Below, in pieces: positions 27,447 through 36,219 of a stretch of DNA of 64,000 nt. The stretch is from Aquimarina spinulae (GTDB lineage: Bacteria > Bacteroidota > Bacteroidia > Flavobacteriales > Flavobacteriaceae). The stretch lies in contig NZ_CALSBP010000002.1 of NCBI RefSeq assembly GCF_943373825.1, forward strand, positions 2,779,501 to 2,843,500, written 5' to 3'. Each line of letters starts with the position of its first letter. The stretch's first letter is position 1. The notes under the pieces were generated by a model. It was not told the DNA's origin and ran no database searches. It worked only from the letters and a program-made list of their open reading frames with translations. A program made the position numbers and the translations under genes.

Positions 27447-27561
27447 CCCCCGCTGCTCCTAGCGTGTAATTGATCGCTCCCGCTAGCGTTTCGCTAGTGG
27501 TGTCAAAGCTTGAAGGATAAGAATTTATAAATGATAAGGATCCAGATAGCGCGGATTTACA
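27447..27561. repeat. 115-bp direct repeat, right copy
   Basis: See 26399-26513. This copy truncates the transposase gene. Its last bases GGATTTACAATC recur inverted (GATTGTAAATCC) at 27690-27701, enclosing a terminator-like hairpin. Confidence 0.9.
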
Positions 27562-27587
27562 ATCTGTGAAACATACCAAAATATCAA

Positions 27588-27620
27588 AACAGTCACTTAA
27601 TAATGTGACTGTTTTTTTTA
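27588..27620 (+). terminator. Terminator-like hairpin downstream of the repeat
   Basis: AACAGTCAC / GTGACTGTT with an 8-nt loop followed by seven or more T. No gene ends just before it on the plus strand, so it probably belonged to sequence lost when the transposon region decayed. Confidence 0.7.
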
Positions 27621-27807
27621 TAGTTAATTATTAATAATCTCGCTATGGTAAAATTGGTTTAAGTTTATTTATAAACTTTTTAAAAGCAGGGATTGTAAAT
27701 CCGTTCCATCAGATAATTTTATATAAGAAATGATATGCGTAATGTGTACAAAGACTCCATTTAGAAAACTATATAATTGAGAAAAACAATCTATTTTATA
27801 GTACTAT

Positions 27808-28332
27808 TTATTCTGTTGTAGTAGCCTTTGGTTTGGTCTTTTCTATTGAAGATGCGTGATCCTTGATCACATACCATTTGTCATCTATTTTTTCTAAATC
27901 ATAACTAACCATCATATGATTAAAATAAGGACTACCATTTCTATTGGGTTCTCTATACATAGCCTCGGTAACGGCCATCCCGATTTTATCTCCCACTTTT
28001 ACATTTACTATTTTTGTCTCCATAGTCCAGGTAGTGTCTTTAAACCATTCCTGATGCAAAGCAACAAACTCATCTGCTGTATTTTTAATTTTTATACCCG
28101 GTAAAATAAGTTGCATTTCTCCTGTGGGAGATAGTGTTGATTTTAAGGAGTCAAGATTTCTGTGCTCTATCGCGGTAAGGTGTGTTTGTAATGTTTTTGT
28201 AAAAAGTAATTCGTTTTGTTCTTGAACAGCTTTATGATCAATGGGTTTTTTGGTGGCACTAGTACATGAGCTTAAAAGTGTTGCTAAAAACACAAAGAGG
28301 GTAACAAATTGAATTGTACGGCTATTTTTCAT
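27808..28332 (-). CDS. SnoaL/NTF2-like lipoprotein
   Basis: 174 residues. Lipoprotein signal with lipobox LLSSC (cysteine 23). The mature part shows the NTF2-like cone fold pattern: an N-terminal helix pair (LLFTKTLQTHLTAIEHRNLD), conserved strands with VKVGDKIGMAVTEAMY and the C-terminal KIDDKWYVIKDHAS strand common to SnoaL/DUF4440 proteins. Such domains bind small hydrophobic ligands or act as isomerases; the lipid anchor places it on a membrane. Monocistronic. Confidence 0.75.
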   Translation of the reverse strand: MKNSRTIQFVTLFVFLATLLSSCTSATKKPIDHKAVQEQNELLFTKTLQTHLTAIEHRNLDSLKSTLSPTGEMQLILPGIKIKNTADEFVALHQEWFKDTTWTMETKIVNVKVGDKIGMAVTEAMYREPNRNGSPYFNHMMVSYDLEKIDDKWYVIKDHASSIEKTKPKATTTE

Positions 28333-28451
28333 GAGTTCTGTTTTAAAAGATGACTTGTTTTTTATTATAATAGGGTGCTATGTTTGTGTTTATTTTAGTA
28401 TTACGGTAATCATTATATATGTTCTGAAATTTTTGAGAATTCAAAAATAAC

Positions 28452-28612
28452 GTTAAACATACGCTTTCCTTTGTTAAGTTCTCTTATGAATCTGGTTATT
28501 AAAATAGTAAGCAGCCTTTAAAATATGGTTTCTGGTATCAAAGGAGTGTCACAACACCTATTTACCAGATGAATCATAAACGCTTTTAAACTTATTTTCT
28601 TGTTCATAGATA
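28452..28612 (-). pseudogene. Degenerate fragment related to the gene at 30760-31290
   Basis: Reading the minus strand, this segment is similar along its length to 30831-30995 inside the hypothetical gene 30760-31290 (shared words include ATATGGTTTCTGG, AAACGCTTTTAAACTTATTTT and AGTTCT(C/T)TTATGA). Small indels and stops break the frame. It is the remnant of a second copy of that gene, cut at 28612 by the next fragment. Confidence 0.75.
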
Positions 28613-28713
28613 AAAAGCAGCTTGCTGCTGGTACTTATAAAGTATGTCTTATGGTAGAAATGCCAAATTACCCTGAAGAAACCACTTTTTGTAAAACAAT
28701 AATGATTAAATAA
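28609..28713 (+). pseudogene. C-terminal remnant of a surface protein
   Basis: An open stretch of 34 codons without a start, ending in TAA: DKKQLAAGTYKVCLMVE, then PNYPEETTFCKTIMIK. The 'AGTY.VC' and final 'C.T..I' pattern is typical of the end of PKD/Ig-like domains of flavobacterial surface proteins. It is followed directly by a good terminator, so the 3' end of a lost gene has been kept and joined to the previous fragment. Confidence 0.65.
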
Positions 28714-28720
28714 TTAGATT

Positions 28721-28760
28721 AATTCCCTGGAAGTATGGTCATGCCTCCAGGGAATTTTTA
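28721..28760 (+). terminator. Terminator after the surface-protein remnant
   Basis: Perfect 10-bp stem AATTCCCTGG / CCAGGGAATT with a 16-nt loop, then TTT. It can also serve the minus-strand protease gene ending at 28822. Confidence 0.8.
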
Positions 28761-28821
28761 TTATAAAAACGTATGCTACAATAGCTAAGGTTTCTATAAA
28801 TGAGTTAGAGGTATTGAGAAA

Positions 28822-30126
28822 TTAAAATTCCTCACCGCCACCACCGCCATTTGAACAGTCTACAAACTCGACTTCGGTGCCAAACCATTCTGTAATACCA
28901 CAGGGGTTAGTTCTTTTTACCTCAAAAAGATACCAACCGGGAGTTGGAGTATAATGTAAGGTTCCAGAATCTCCCGAGTAATTAGTTGATGGGCTGTATA
29001 CAATAGATAGATTAGGATACCTACGTAGCCTTATTTGATGTGTTGTACCTGATAATCTTGGGAAAATGCTGTAGGTATTCCCTGTGTGACTAGAACAAAA
29101 ATAACCGATCTCACCTATACCATTTTCGAATTCGATCATATCTACAACAGCTTCTCCTACCCAAATATTTCTACGTACCGTATGTGACGGTAAAGTGGCT
29201 TGAATAAATCCTGACCCATTAAATGCACTATTTACAGGTCTTACCGTAATACTGGTATTTGTCGAGGATACGATTTGAAGATTTGAGGAGGTTGTCCAGT
29301 TTATAGGAATAGTAGAAATATTCGCATTATAAGTCACAGTAGAAGTGTTACATATTAGCGATGATCCAGTTATGGTGAGCGGAGGAAATAAGTGCCTTAT
29401 TGCTAAAAAATCTCCAGCACTAAAGTTGTTAATTGAGCATGCTTTACCGCCGTTCATTACAGATTGAGCGTCTGAATTTGGTGTGCCGGGAATCAGGCTT
29501 GCAGAAGTTTGATTGGTGTGCATAATGCCTAAATTATGCCCCAGTTCATGTTGTACATTAGAAATTCTCATGTTCTGTGTGATAGCGCCACTACACGCAT
29601 TAAAATCTGGATTAACCCAGATCCTTACTCCTGGCAAACCGTTGGTTGTAGGAAATGTTCCTCTTCCGAAAACATTGGAAGCTAAATTCATACTAGGATC
29701 TTGTGAGTCATACATAATCTGGATATGGGCATTGGCTGCCGTAGCAGTTATGTTGAGGAATAAACCTGAGCTAGCAGCATTCCAACGGCCAATTGCGCTT
29801 ATCGAAGCATTTCTCCAATTTAAGTTCATATTGGGATTTATAAACACATTGATATTGTTAATCGTCACAGCATTGGGATGTTCTCTTTGTTTGGTACTGG
29901 ATTTTTTAGGAGCATGGTATTTTTTGTTTTTATAAAAAACCATATCTCCATCTACCAAATAATAGGTTCCTTTATCTTCGATTTGATCACCAGAAAACCC
30001 CCAACTCTTCAAGGTTTTGAGTACAGAATCGCTTTGTGATAAACTTTCGTTTTCTACCAGATAATCCTCTTCAGAGCATCCAACGAGGATAGTGAATAAC
30101 AGACTTAAAATAAATAGTTTTTTCAT
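28822..30126 (-). CDS. Dual-action HEIGH-type (M57) zinc metalloprotease lipoprotein
   Basis: 434 residues. Lipoprotein signal (LVGC, cysteine 17). An N-terminal ~70-residue segment (LKTLKSWGFSGDQIEDKG, YYLVDGDMVF) is the usual pro-region of this group. The metzincin zinc motif HELGHNLGIMH is at about 193-203, preceded by a typical VRIWVNPDFNACSGAI stretch. The C-terminal ~170 residues form beta-rich Ig-like units and end in a glycine run with two acidic residues. There is no T9SS sorting domain, so it is probably a surface-exposed lipoprotein. Monocistronic. Confidence 0.87.
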   Translation of the reverse strand: MKKLFILSLLFTILVGCSEEDYLVENESLSQSDSVLKTLKSWGFSGDQIEDKGTYYLVDGDMVFYKNKKYHAPKKSSTKQREHPNAVTINNINVFINPNMNLNWRNASISAIGRWNAASSGLFLNITATAANAHIQIMYDSQDPSMNLASNVFGRGTFPTTNGLPGVRIWVNPDFNACSGAITQNMRISNVQHELGHNLGIMHTNQTSASLIPGTPNSDAQSVMNGGKACSINNFSAGDFLAIRHLFPPLTITGSSLICNTSTVTYNANISTIPINWTTSSNLQIVSSTNTSITVRPVNSAFNGSGFIQATLPSHTVRRNIWVGEAVVDMIEFENGIGEIGYFCSSHTGNTYSIFPRLSGTTHQIRLRRYPNLSIVYSPSTNYSGDSGTLHYTPTPGWYLFEVKRTNPCGITEWFGTEVEFVDCSNGGGGGEEF

Positions 30127-30759
30127 TTTGTGTGAGTTTTAGTTTTTGCCCTACTTTGTTATGGAGTGTTCGGGTCACATTTTCTCCTTGTGATTAATAG
30201 CTCCTGGCGGTAGTGAAGTGTTTTTTTGTTATTGCGAAGTCTATTTTGTTCTTTAAACTTGGTTAAAGAAATTTAAGCTCTCTTTTATGTATACGCTGTG
30301 CGCCATCATTTGTAATAACATCAATATATTTCCTCTTGTTCAAATAAGGTGTCTGAACTTTTGGATTACAGAGCTAATGAGACTTAAGAATCGTAAAATA
30401 GCTTTGATGCCGATTAGAATTCGTTATCGTGAAATTGAGAATTGTGTGCTTACGATATGAGTAACAATAGGGTTCTTTGTGTGCGTGTTTTCATAATTTT
30501 GCTGTTGGTTAATATTGATAATTGCTAAGTTTTGCAAGGTTATTGTTTTTTACCTTGCTTACTTTAACACCTTAAATTTAGGGTTTTTTGTGTAAACCTT
30601 TCTGGTTTTACCTTAAAAATAGTTGGATATAATTGGTTCCATTTTAGAACAGCATCAAAAGCAGTTTTAATCTACTTTGGTTGGATATAATACTAAATGG
30701 AATACAAATTACATAGTAGATAATTTAGGAGAATACTAGTATGATAGAATGCTATGTTT
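30127..30759. other. Intergenic stretch without recognised gene
   Basis: About 630 bp of AT-rich DNA upstream of the protease gene. No coding region longer than short random frames, no strong hairpin. A repeated word GGATATAAT occurs at 30624 and 30682. It may be decayed coding sequence, but no family is recognisable. Confidence 0.4.
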
Positions 30760-31290
30760 TTATCTGTTTTTTCTTAATAGATTGCTCAATACCTGTGCAT
30801 GTTCTAAAAATTTTGTTTGTTCAAAAACTCGGTTAAACAAACGCTCTCCTTTTTTAAGTTCTTTTATGAGTTTAGAGTGATTAAAATAGTAGCGGCCTTC
30901 GAATATGGTTTCTGGAGGCAAAGAGGTATCAAAAGACATCCATTCACCAGATGGATCGTAAACGCTTTTAAACTTATTTTCTTGCTCATATGCAAAAAAC
31001 AGTTTACCATCTTTTAGATAATACTCTATTATAATAGACCCATAAGAGACTCCAATCCACTCTACATATTTTACCAGTTGATCATTCTCAAAATACCCGG
31101 TAAGTTGGCCACCACCATCTGTTGTATATTCCATGAACTCCTCATTATATACGTCAATCTTTTCGAGGTGAAGATTTGAATTAATACGTTGAAATTCAGT
31201 TCTGATTTTTAGGATTTGCTCATCGGTATTCTGAGAAACTCCTATAAAGGGAATGACTAATATTCCTATCAACAGTAAAACGTTTCTCAT
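30760..31290 (-). CDS. Secreted protein of unknown function
   Basis: 176 residues, signal peptide MRNVLLLIGILVIPFIGVSQ. The mature domain is mixed, with EEFMEYTTDGGGQLTGYFE and YYLKDGKLFFAYEQEN strand pairs reminiscent of small periplasmic beta proteins. A decayed paralogous fragment lies 2.2 kb to the left (28452-28612), so the gene was once duplicated here. It is 25 bp upstream of nothing obvious; the DUF2071 gene starts further right in the same direction and may share a transcript. Confidence 0.6.
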   Translation of the reverse strand: MRNVLLLIGILVIPFIGVSQNTDEQILKIRTEFQRINSNLHLEKIDVYNEEFMEYTTDGGGQLTGYFENDQLVKYVEWIGVSYGSIIIEYYLKDGKLFFAYEQENKFKSVYDPSGEWMSFDTSLPPETIFEGRYYFNHSKLIKELKKGERLFNRVFEQTKFLEHAQVLSNLLRKNR

Positions 31291-31315
31291 AGTAATGGTG
31301 TGTAAAAACTAGTAT

Positions 31316-32050
31316 TTATGATAGTACGATCTTTTCTTTTTTATGTTTCCCCCAGGCAATTACGTTTACCCCTTTTGAATATTGAATTTTATCGGGCTTA
31401 CCCTTGATTAGTTTATCAAATCTTGCGTAGTTTACCTTGAGGTTAGTAACCTCAATTTTTTGTATTGGCCACTCCAGGTGATGAATCTCAAATTCATTAA
31501 TTGATCTCTCTGTATCTTGAAACAAAGCATACCTTTCTGTAAGCCATGTATCGAGAACGCTTTTATCTGTAATTTCTTCTCCAATAGAAAATTGGATGTC
31601 TAGTTCATCTTTAAACTCTGGGTTTATGGATAGATATTGATTTTTTCTTCGTCTTATTTTTGAATACCGATATGGCAATTGAGAAATTGCCTTAGCAATT
31701 TTACAGGATAAACTTGTTCCTCCTTCTATACTTAGAAAATAGACTCCTGTTTTTGTATTAGACTTAACGTATGTTCTAATATTAATTTCATCAAAATTAG
31801 AGATCGGAGGAAATGCCGGTAGGTTTTTAGGTCGAATTTTTTCCATAGTAAAAGCTACCAAAGAAACCCAGGGTTTGCCTTCAAAAAGATCGATTTCTAG
31901 CTCTTTTGGAACAAATTTTTGTAATTCGGATAATTCGACCTGCCAATGAATAAATATTGCATTATTCCATTCCTGATAGAATTTCCAGTTTTTATTTGGG
32001 ATTTTCCAGGGTCGATGTTCGGTCGTATTTAGTAGTTCCTTGATTGACAC
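31316..32050 (-). CDS. DUF2071 (YqjF-like) family protein
   Basis: 244 residues from a GTG start; homologues begin at the same place with an HRPW motif. Family signature visible: HRPWKIPNKNWKFYQEWNNA, FIHWQVELSELQKFVPKELE, then PWVSLVAFTMEKIRP. DUF2071 proteins resemble acetoacetate-decarboxylase folds; their reaction is not established. Soluble and cytoplasmic. The DoxX gene lies 50 bp upstream in the same orientation, so the two may form a short operon. Confidence 0.85.
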   Translation of the reverse strand: MSIKELLNTTEHRPWKIPNKNWKFYQEWNNAIFIHWQVELSELQKFVPKELEIDLFEGKPWVSLVAFTMEKIRPKNLPAFPPISNFDEINIRTYVKSNTKTGVYFLSIEGGTSLSCKIAKAISQLPYRYSKIRRRKNQYLSINPEFKDELDIQFSIGEEITDKSVLDTWLTERYALFQDTERSINEFEIHHLEWPIQKIEVTNLKVNYARFDKLIKGKPDKIQYSKGVNVIAWGKHKKEKIVLS

Positions 32051-32100
32051 AGCTAATAAAGAAGATGTTTATTTGTATAATTTGTTTACTACAATTTCAA

Positions 32101-32493
32101 TTAGAATTGAGAATTTTTGCTTTTCCTGATCCCATTAGAATACATGATGGTTACTAGTACACAAATTAGTAAAAAATTATATTCTATTCCGTTTCTTCCA
32201 TCTCCTACGACATACCAACCTTCTTGGAGATGAACTAAAAAAATACCTGTAGCGAGTATTAGAATAGTCACTAATGAAGACCATTTCAGATATTTATTCA
32301 ATATAAAAAGGACAGCACATACAACATGTGATAATTTGATAGCCCAGGCTATGTATACTCCAAAAGGAGAAAACCCAATCTGATTCAAAAACAAATTACC
32401 AAAATTATTAATACCATTGTCGAACATACCCGGTATACTATGTGTTAAAAGAATAATTGCTACTGCCAGGCGAAGAATAAATGTGGGATTCAT
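32101..32493 (-). CDS. DoxX-family membrane protein
   Basis: 130 residues, four membrane helices. The pattern FILRLAVAIILLTHSIPGMF at the start and HLQEGWYVVGDGRNGIEYNF in the last loop is the DoxX/YphA-like signature. Members of this family sit in the inner membrane and are tied to quinone or redox metabolism in some organisms; no partner enzyme is next to it here. Confidence 0.8.
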   Translation of the reverse strand: MNPTFILRLAVAIILLTHSIPGMFDNGINNFGNLFLNQIGFSPFGVYIAWAIKLSHVVCAVLFILNKYLKWSSLVTILILATGIFLVHLQEGWYVVGDGRNGIEYNFLLICVLVTIMYSNGIRKSKNSQF

Positions 32494-32596
32494 TGTTTTT
32501 TTATTTAATATTCACTAATACATACCTCAAAGTAATGTATGATTTGATGATCAATAATGATTGGGAGGATACTTTCTATACACGATAAACCACCAA

Positions 32597-33703
32597 CTAT
32601 TTAATGACCCCGGCACATACTTTTAATCGTAAGATTTTCTTTACCGACTGCATTACTTGTTTTTTATAGGCAGCATCGGTTTTCATTTCGGCAAGGATGG
32701 TATTTATCGTTTTTATTTCGTTTTGTGGCATCAGAATCAAATCACAACCTGCTTTAGAAGCGAGTAGGGGAGCGTTGTCTAATATTGTAACTGCTTTCAT
32801 GATATTAAGCGCATCAGATATAATAATACCCCTAAACCCCATTTTTTCTTTTAATAAGCCAGTAATAATTTTTCGGGAACAACTAGAGGGTAGCCCACCG
32901 GTATCATACTCCTTATTATTTTTAATAGTGATGTGAGCAACCATGATAGAGAGTACACCATCTTCGATAATTTTTGTATAGTTATCTACCTCTTGTAAAG
33001 GGCCATCTATATATACACTTTGCTTATGGGTATCTCCTTTTACAAGACCATGACCGGGAAAATGTTTTGCCGTAGCAATAATCCCGCTTTCTTGAGAACA
33101 TTTTATAAACTGATTTGCGAGGCGAACTACATCTTCTTTATTGTTTCCATAACTCCTGGATTTAATAGCTTCATTACTAGAACTTACATCCAGTACAGGA
33201 GCATAGTTATGGTGTACACCAATATCTCTAAGTTCCTGGTTGATAATATTGACTACAGAGTCTGATTGCGCCTCATTTTTGATATCAATAGTTTTACCTA
33301 CTTTACGGGCGCCTTTAATTCTACTAGAGAATAAGCTAGGCTCGGCATCCATACTAAACAGAAGCGGAACGGTCTTATTTTTTGTAGTAATGGCATTAAG
33401 TGTATTGATATCTTCGGTATGTTTTTGTTTATGTCCTTTTAGATAGACTACACCTCCAATAGCATTTTGCATAGCCAATTTACGAACGGTAGCTGCGGGC
33501 TTACCTATTTCTCCACCAGAGGTGATAATCATTTGGGCCACTTTTTGTCGATCGCTTAATGTATTAAAAATAGAATCTACAGTATATTCTAGTTCAGAAG
33601 TATAGGTATAAAAATCTTGTAAGCTAAATTTTGGTGCTTTTTGAGCATAGCTGGTGGTCGATACTAAGACAATGCAAAAAATCAATCGAAAAAAATAATT
33701 CAT
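32597..33703 (-). CDS. GH3 family beta-N-acetylhexosaminidase (NagZ-like), secreted
   Basis: 368 residues, signal peptide MNYFFRLIFCIVLVSTTSYAQ. Single GH3 N-terminal domain: SDRQKVAQMII, GGVVYLKG, VPLLFSMDAEP, INQELRDIGVHHNYAPVLDV, the KHFPGHG-(x4)-DTH substrate/catalytic loop and GIIISDALNI with the nucleophile aspartate. No C-terminal GH3 domain, as in NagZ enzymes acting on muropeptides. In Gram-negatives NagZ is cytoplasmic; the signal here implies a periplasmic enzyme. The sulfurtransferase gene lies 33 bp upstream. Confidence 0.9.
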   Translation of the reverse strand: MNYFFRLIFCIVLVSTTSYAQKAPKFSLQDFYTYTSELEYTVDSIFNTLSDRQKVAQMIITSGGEIGKPAATVRKLAMQNAIGGVVYLKGHKQKHTEDINTLNAITTKNKTVPLLFSMDAEPSLFSSRIKGARKVGKTIDIKNEAQSDSVVNIINQELRDIGVHHNYAPVLDVSSSNEAIKSRSYGNNKEDVVRLANQFIKCSQESGIIATAKHFPGHGLVKGDTHKQSVYIDGPLQEVDNYTKIIEDGVLSIMVAHITIKNNKEYDTGGLPSSCSRKIITGLLKEKMGFRGIIISDALNIMKAVTILDNAPLLASKAGCDLILMPQNEIKTINTILAEMKTDAAYKKQVMQSVKKILRLKVCAGVIK

Positions 33704-33736
33704 ATAATATAATTAAGCAGATATTTTAATTTGTGT

Positions 33737-34588
33737 TTAACATTGAATAGGAACTCCATCCAACTGCCCCCATTCACTCCATGATCCATCATATACAGAT
33801 ACATTATGATATCCTACCAGTTCTACGGCAAGCATAATAATACATGCGGTAATACCTGATCCACACGTAAAGATCAGTTTTTTGTCTTCAATGTTAAAAT
33901 GCTGTAGAATTTCTTGTAATTCGGCAGTAGATTTCATTTTACCATCATCCAGTACTTTTGTATAATGCAGATTCATTGAATTTGGAATATGCCCTCCTTT
34001 AAGACTTTCTCTGGGTTCGGGTTCTGATGCAGTAAACCTACCTGGAGAACGTGCATCTAGTATTAGAGTGCTTTCAGAATTCATTTCTATACGTACCGTT
34101 TTAGCATTGGTAACCAACTTAGGGATGTAATTGGATTCAAAATTTCCACGGTTGTATTGTTGTTGGTTGGTATCTTCGGTTTCACACGGTTGCTCGGCTT
34201 TTTGCCATGCCGGGAAACCACCATCTAATATGGCAACGTTTTGATGCCCCATGATTGTAAACATCCATCTTGCTCTTGGACTAGAGTAGATCCCTAATGT
34301 ATCATAGATCACTATGGTATGATGAGAACTAATACCAAGTGTTTTACAAGCTTCTGAGAAAGCTTCTGCAGAAGGAAGCATATTAGGAATATCGATAGTT
34401 GTATCAGAAAAAACATTTTTAATATCAAAAAACCGAGCTCCTTTAATCTTTAGGTTCGATTTTTTTGACTCATCTTGTGAGGTTACTTTTTTAATTGTAG
34501 CATCCAGAATAACCAAATCAGGATGATCCAAATGCTTAGAAAGCCAATTTACCGATACAATGGGTTGTGTGATTTGTAATGTATTCAT
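33737..34588 (-). CDS. 3-mercaptopyruvate/thiosulfate sulfurtransferase (rhodanese tandem)
   Basis: 283 residues from the ATG at 34586-34588; a TTG seven codons upstream would overlap the previous stop. Two rhodanese domains: an inactive first one (VILDATIK through WMFTIMGHQNVAILDGGFPAW) and a catalytic second one with the loop FTCGSGITACI, where the cysteine carries the persulfide. The CGSGxTA loop is typical of the mercaptopyruvate/thiosulfate group. Cytoplasmic; contributes to sulfur transfer or cyanide detoxification. It follows the NTF2-like gene closely (17 bp). Confidence 0.9.
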   Translation of the reverse strand: MNTLQITQPIVSVNWLSKHLDHPDLVILDATIKKVTSQDESKKSNLKIKGARFFDIKNVFSDTTIDIPNMLPSAEAFSEACKTLGISSHHTIVIYDTLGIYSSPRARWMFTIMGHQNVAILDGGFPAWQKAEQPCETEDTNQQQYNRGNFESNYIPKLVTNAKTVRIEMNSESTLILDARSPGRFTASEPEPRESLKGGHIPNSMNLHYTKVLDDGKMKSTAELQEILQHFNIEDKKLIFTCGSGITACIIMLAVELVGYHNVSVYDGSWSEWGQLDGVPIQC

Positions 34589-34605
34589 AGGTTGGGGTAT
34601 CAAAA

Positions 34606-35061
34606 TCAAGAGGCCATAAATTTATCGAGCATTTTATTGGTTTGCAGAATTAGTTTTTTCTTAAAAAAACTAGTCCCACCAAGCAAAGCACCTTTCCATC
34701 CGATAGCCTGAGAAGCCCATCGGTGTAGATTAAAATGATCTGTGTGTTTTATGATTTTGCCATCCTTAAATTCGAATTGAGCATCGATCTTATTATGAAC
34801 TGATCGTCCTGTTTTACTGAAAGAGTACCAGGCCTCCCAATGTGCTGATCCATTTTGATCATTGGCTTCAACTTGTGAAAACTCTACTCTAAAATTTCTT
34901 GCATTTTTACATAGCATACGCCACATACCCTTTGCACGATTGCCTTTTAGTTTTCCAAATCCAGGATCTTCAAAAACCACATCATCATGATAACATGATA
35001 TCATAGTTTCTGCATCGAGATTGCTTAATCCGGTATAAAACGTTTCGATAAGATTCTTCAT
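34606..35061 (-). CDS. NTF2/SnoaL-like protein
   Basis: 151 residues, no signal. It has the SnoaL order: FYTGLSNLDAETMISCYHDD, VFEDPGFGKLKG, WRMLCKNARNF and WEAWYSFSKTGRSVHNKID. The fold usually forms a ligand cone; related proteins take part in polyketide or steroid chemistry or act as unknown isomerases. Together with the sulfurtransferase downstream and GpsA upstream it probably forms one transcription unit. Confidence 0.8.
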   Translation of the reverse strand: MKNLIETFYTGLSNLDAETMISCYHDDVVFEDPGFGKLKGNRAKGMWRMLCKNARNFRVEFSQVEANDQNGSAHWEAWYSFSKTGRSVHNKIDAQFEFKDGKIIKHTDHFNLHRWASQAIGWKGALLGGTSFFKKKLILQTNKMLDKFMAS

Positions 35062-35100
35062 AAGATGTATAAATAATCAGAGGCATGAAGATAAGAATAA

Positions 35101-36096
35101 TTAGTCTAGCTTATCTGTTAGTTTCTTAAATACTTTTTTCGGATTTTTATTTTCGTATAATACAGCATGTACTGCATCAATAATAGGCGTTCTAGCAGCT
35201 TTTGTAGCGTCGAGTTCATACGCGGTCTTTGCAGCATAATATCCTTCTGCAATCATACTCATTTCCATCTGAGCGCTTTTTACAGTGTACCCTTTACCGA
35301 TCATATTACCAAACATTCGATTACGAGAGAAAATAGAATACCCGGTAACCAATAAATCACCCAAATAAGCAGAATCATTAATGTTACGTTTCATTTTATG
35401 TACTTTTTTAATAAAACGTTTCATTTCACGAATGGCATTACTCATAAGAACACTCTGAAAATTATCACCATATCCAAGACCATGTGCAATACCTGCCGCT
35501 ACAGAATAGATGTTCTTGAGTACTGCAGCATATTCGGTACCGATAATGTCATCGCTGATTTTACATTTAATATAATCACTACTTAAATGATTTGCCATTA
35601 TTTTGGCTTTTTCTTCATCATTAGAAGCAATAGTAAGATAAGATAATCGTTCTAGCGCAACCTCTTCTGCATGACATGGCCCGGTAATCACCCCAATATT
35701 ATTAAAAGGAATGTTATACTCGTCATGAAAATGCTCTCCTACAATAAGCCCTGTCTCTGGAACAATACCTTTTATAGCCGAAAAAATAACCTTGTCTTTT
35801 AAGGATATAGTAAGTTTATTAAGTTCGCTATGTAGAAAAGCAGATGGGATAACAAAAATCAAGTAGTCTGCATAGGCAACAGCTTCATTGATATCATTGG
35901 TAAGTTTAAGTTGTTCAACTTTAAATTCGACCGAACTTAAATAATTAGGATTATGTTGTTGTTTTTTAAGATGCTCTAAAGCATAAGTACTTCGCATATA
36001 CCATCCGACTTCATTTAGATTTTCGGTAAGCATTTTTACAATGGCTGTTGCCCAACTACCACCTCCCAGTACTGCAAATTTTAGATTTTTTTCCAT
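35101..36096 (-). CDS. gpsA: NAD(P)H-dependent glycerol-3-phosphate dehydrogenase
   Basis: 331 residues from the ATG at 36094-36096, which directly opens the Rossmann motif KFAVLGGGSWATAI; the longer frame would start in a run without a motif. Further signatures: FVIPSAFLHSEL, FSAIKGIVPETGLIVGE, ITGPCHAEEV, and the catalytic-domain GTEYAAVLKNIYSVAAGI. The enzyme reduces dihydroxyacetone phosphate to sn-glycerol-3-phosphate, the start of phospholipid synthesis. Length is that of the family. First gene of the minus-strand set that continues into the NTF2-like and sulfurtransferase genes. Confidence 0.95.
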   Translation of the reverse strand: MEKNLKFAVLGGGSWATAIVKMLTENLNEVGWYMRSTYALEHLKKQQHNPNYLSSVEFKVEQLKLTNDINEAVAYADYLIFVIPSAFLHSELNKLTISLKDKVIFSAIKGIVPETGLIVGEHFHDEYNIPFNNIGVITGPCHAEEVALERLSYLTIASNDEEKAKIMANHLSSDYIKCKISDDIIGTEYAAVLKNIYSVAAGIAHGLGYGDNFQSVLMSNAIREMKRFIKKVHKMKRNINDSAYLGDLLVTGYSIFSRNRMFGNMIGKGYTVKSAQMEMSMIAEGYYAAKTAYELDATKAARTPIIDAVHAVLYENKNPKKVFKKLTDKLD

Positions 36097-36219
36097 AAAT
36101 AATATTGTGGGTTCAAAAATAGGAAAAATACAACTCAAAATAAAGACTTGATAATCAGTTTATTATAATTTTGGCACGTGTTTTGGTTCTCAATTAATGA
36201 AATTGAAAACACACAGCAT

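Noticed and set aside
26399..27561. Composite transposon bounded by the 115-bp repeats
   Set aside because: The repeats carry no transposase and no IS-type ends, and the enclosed transposase is truncated by one of them.
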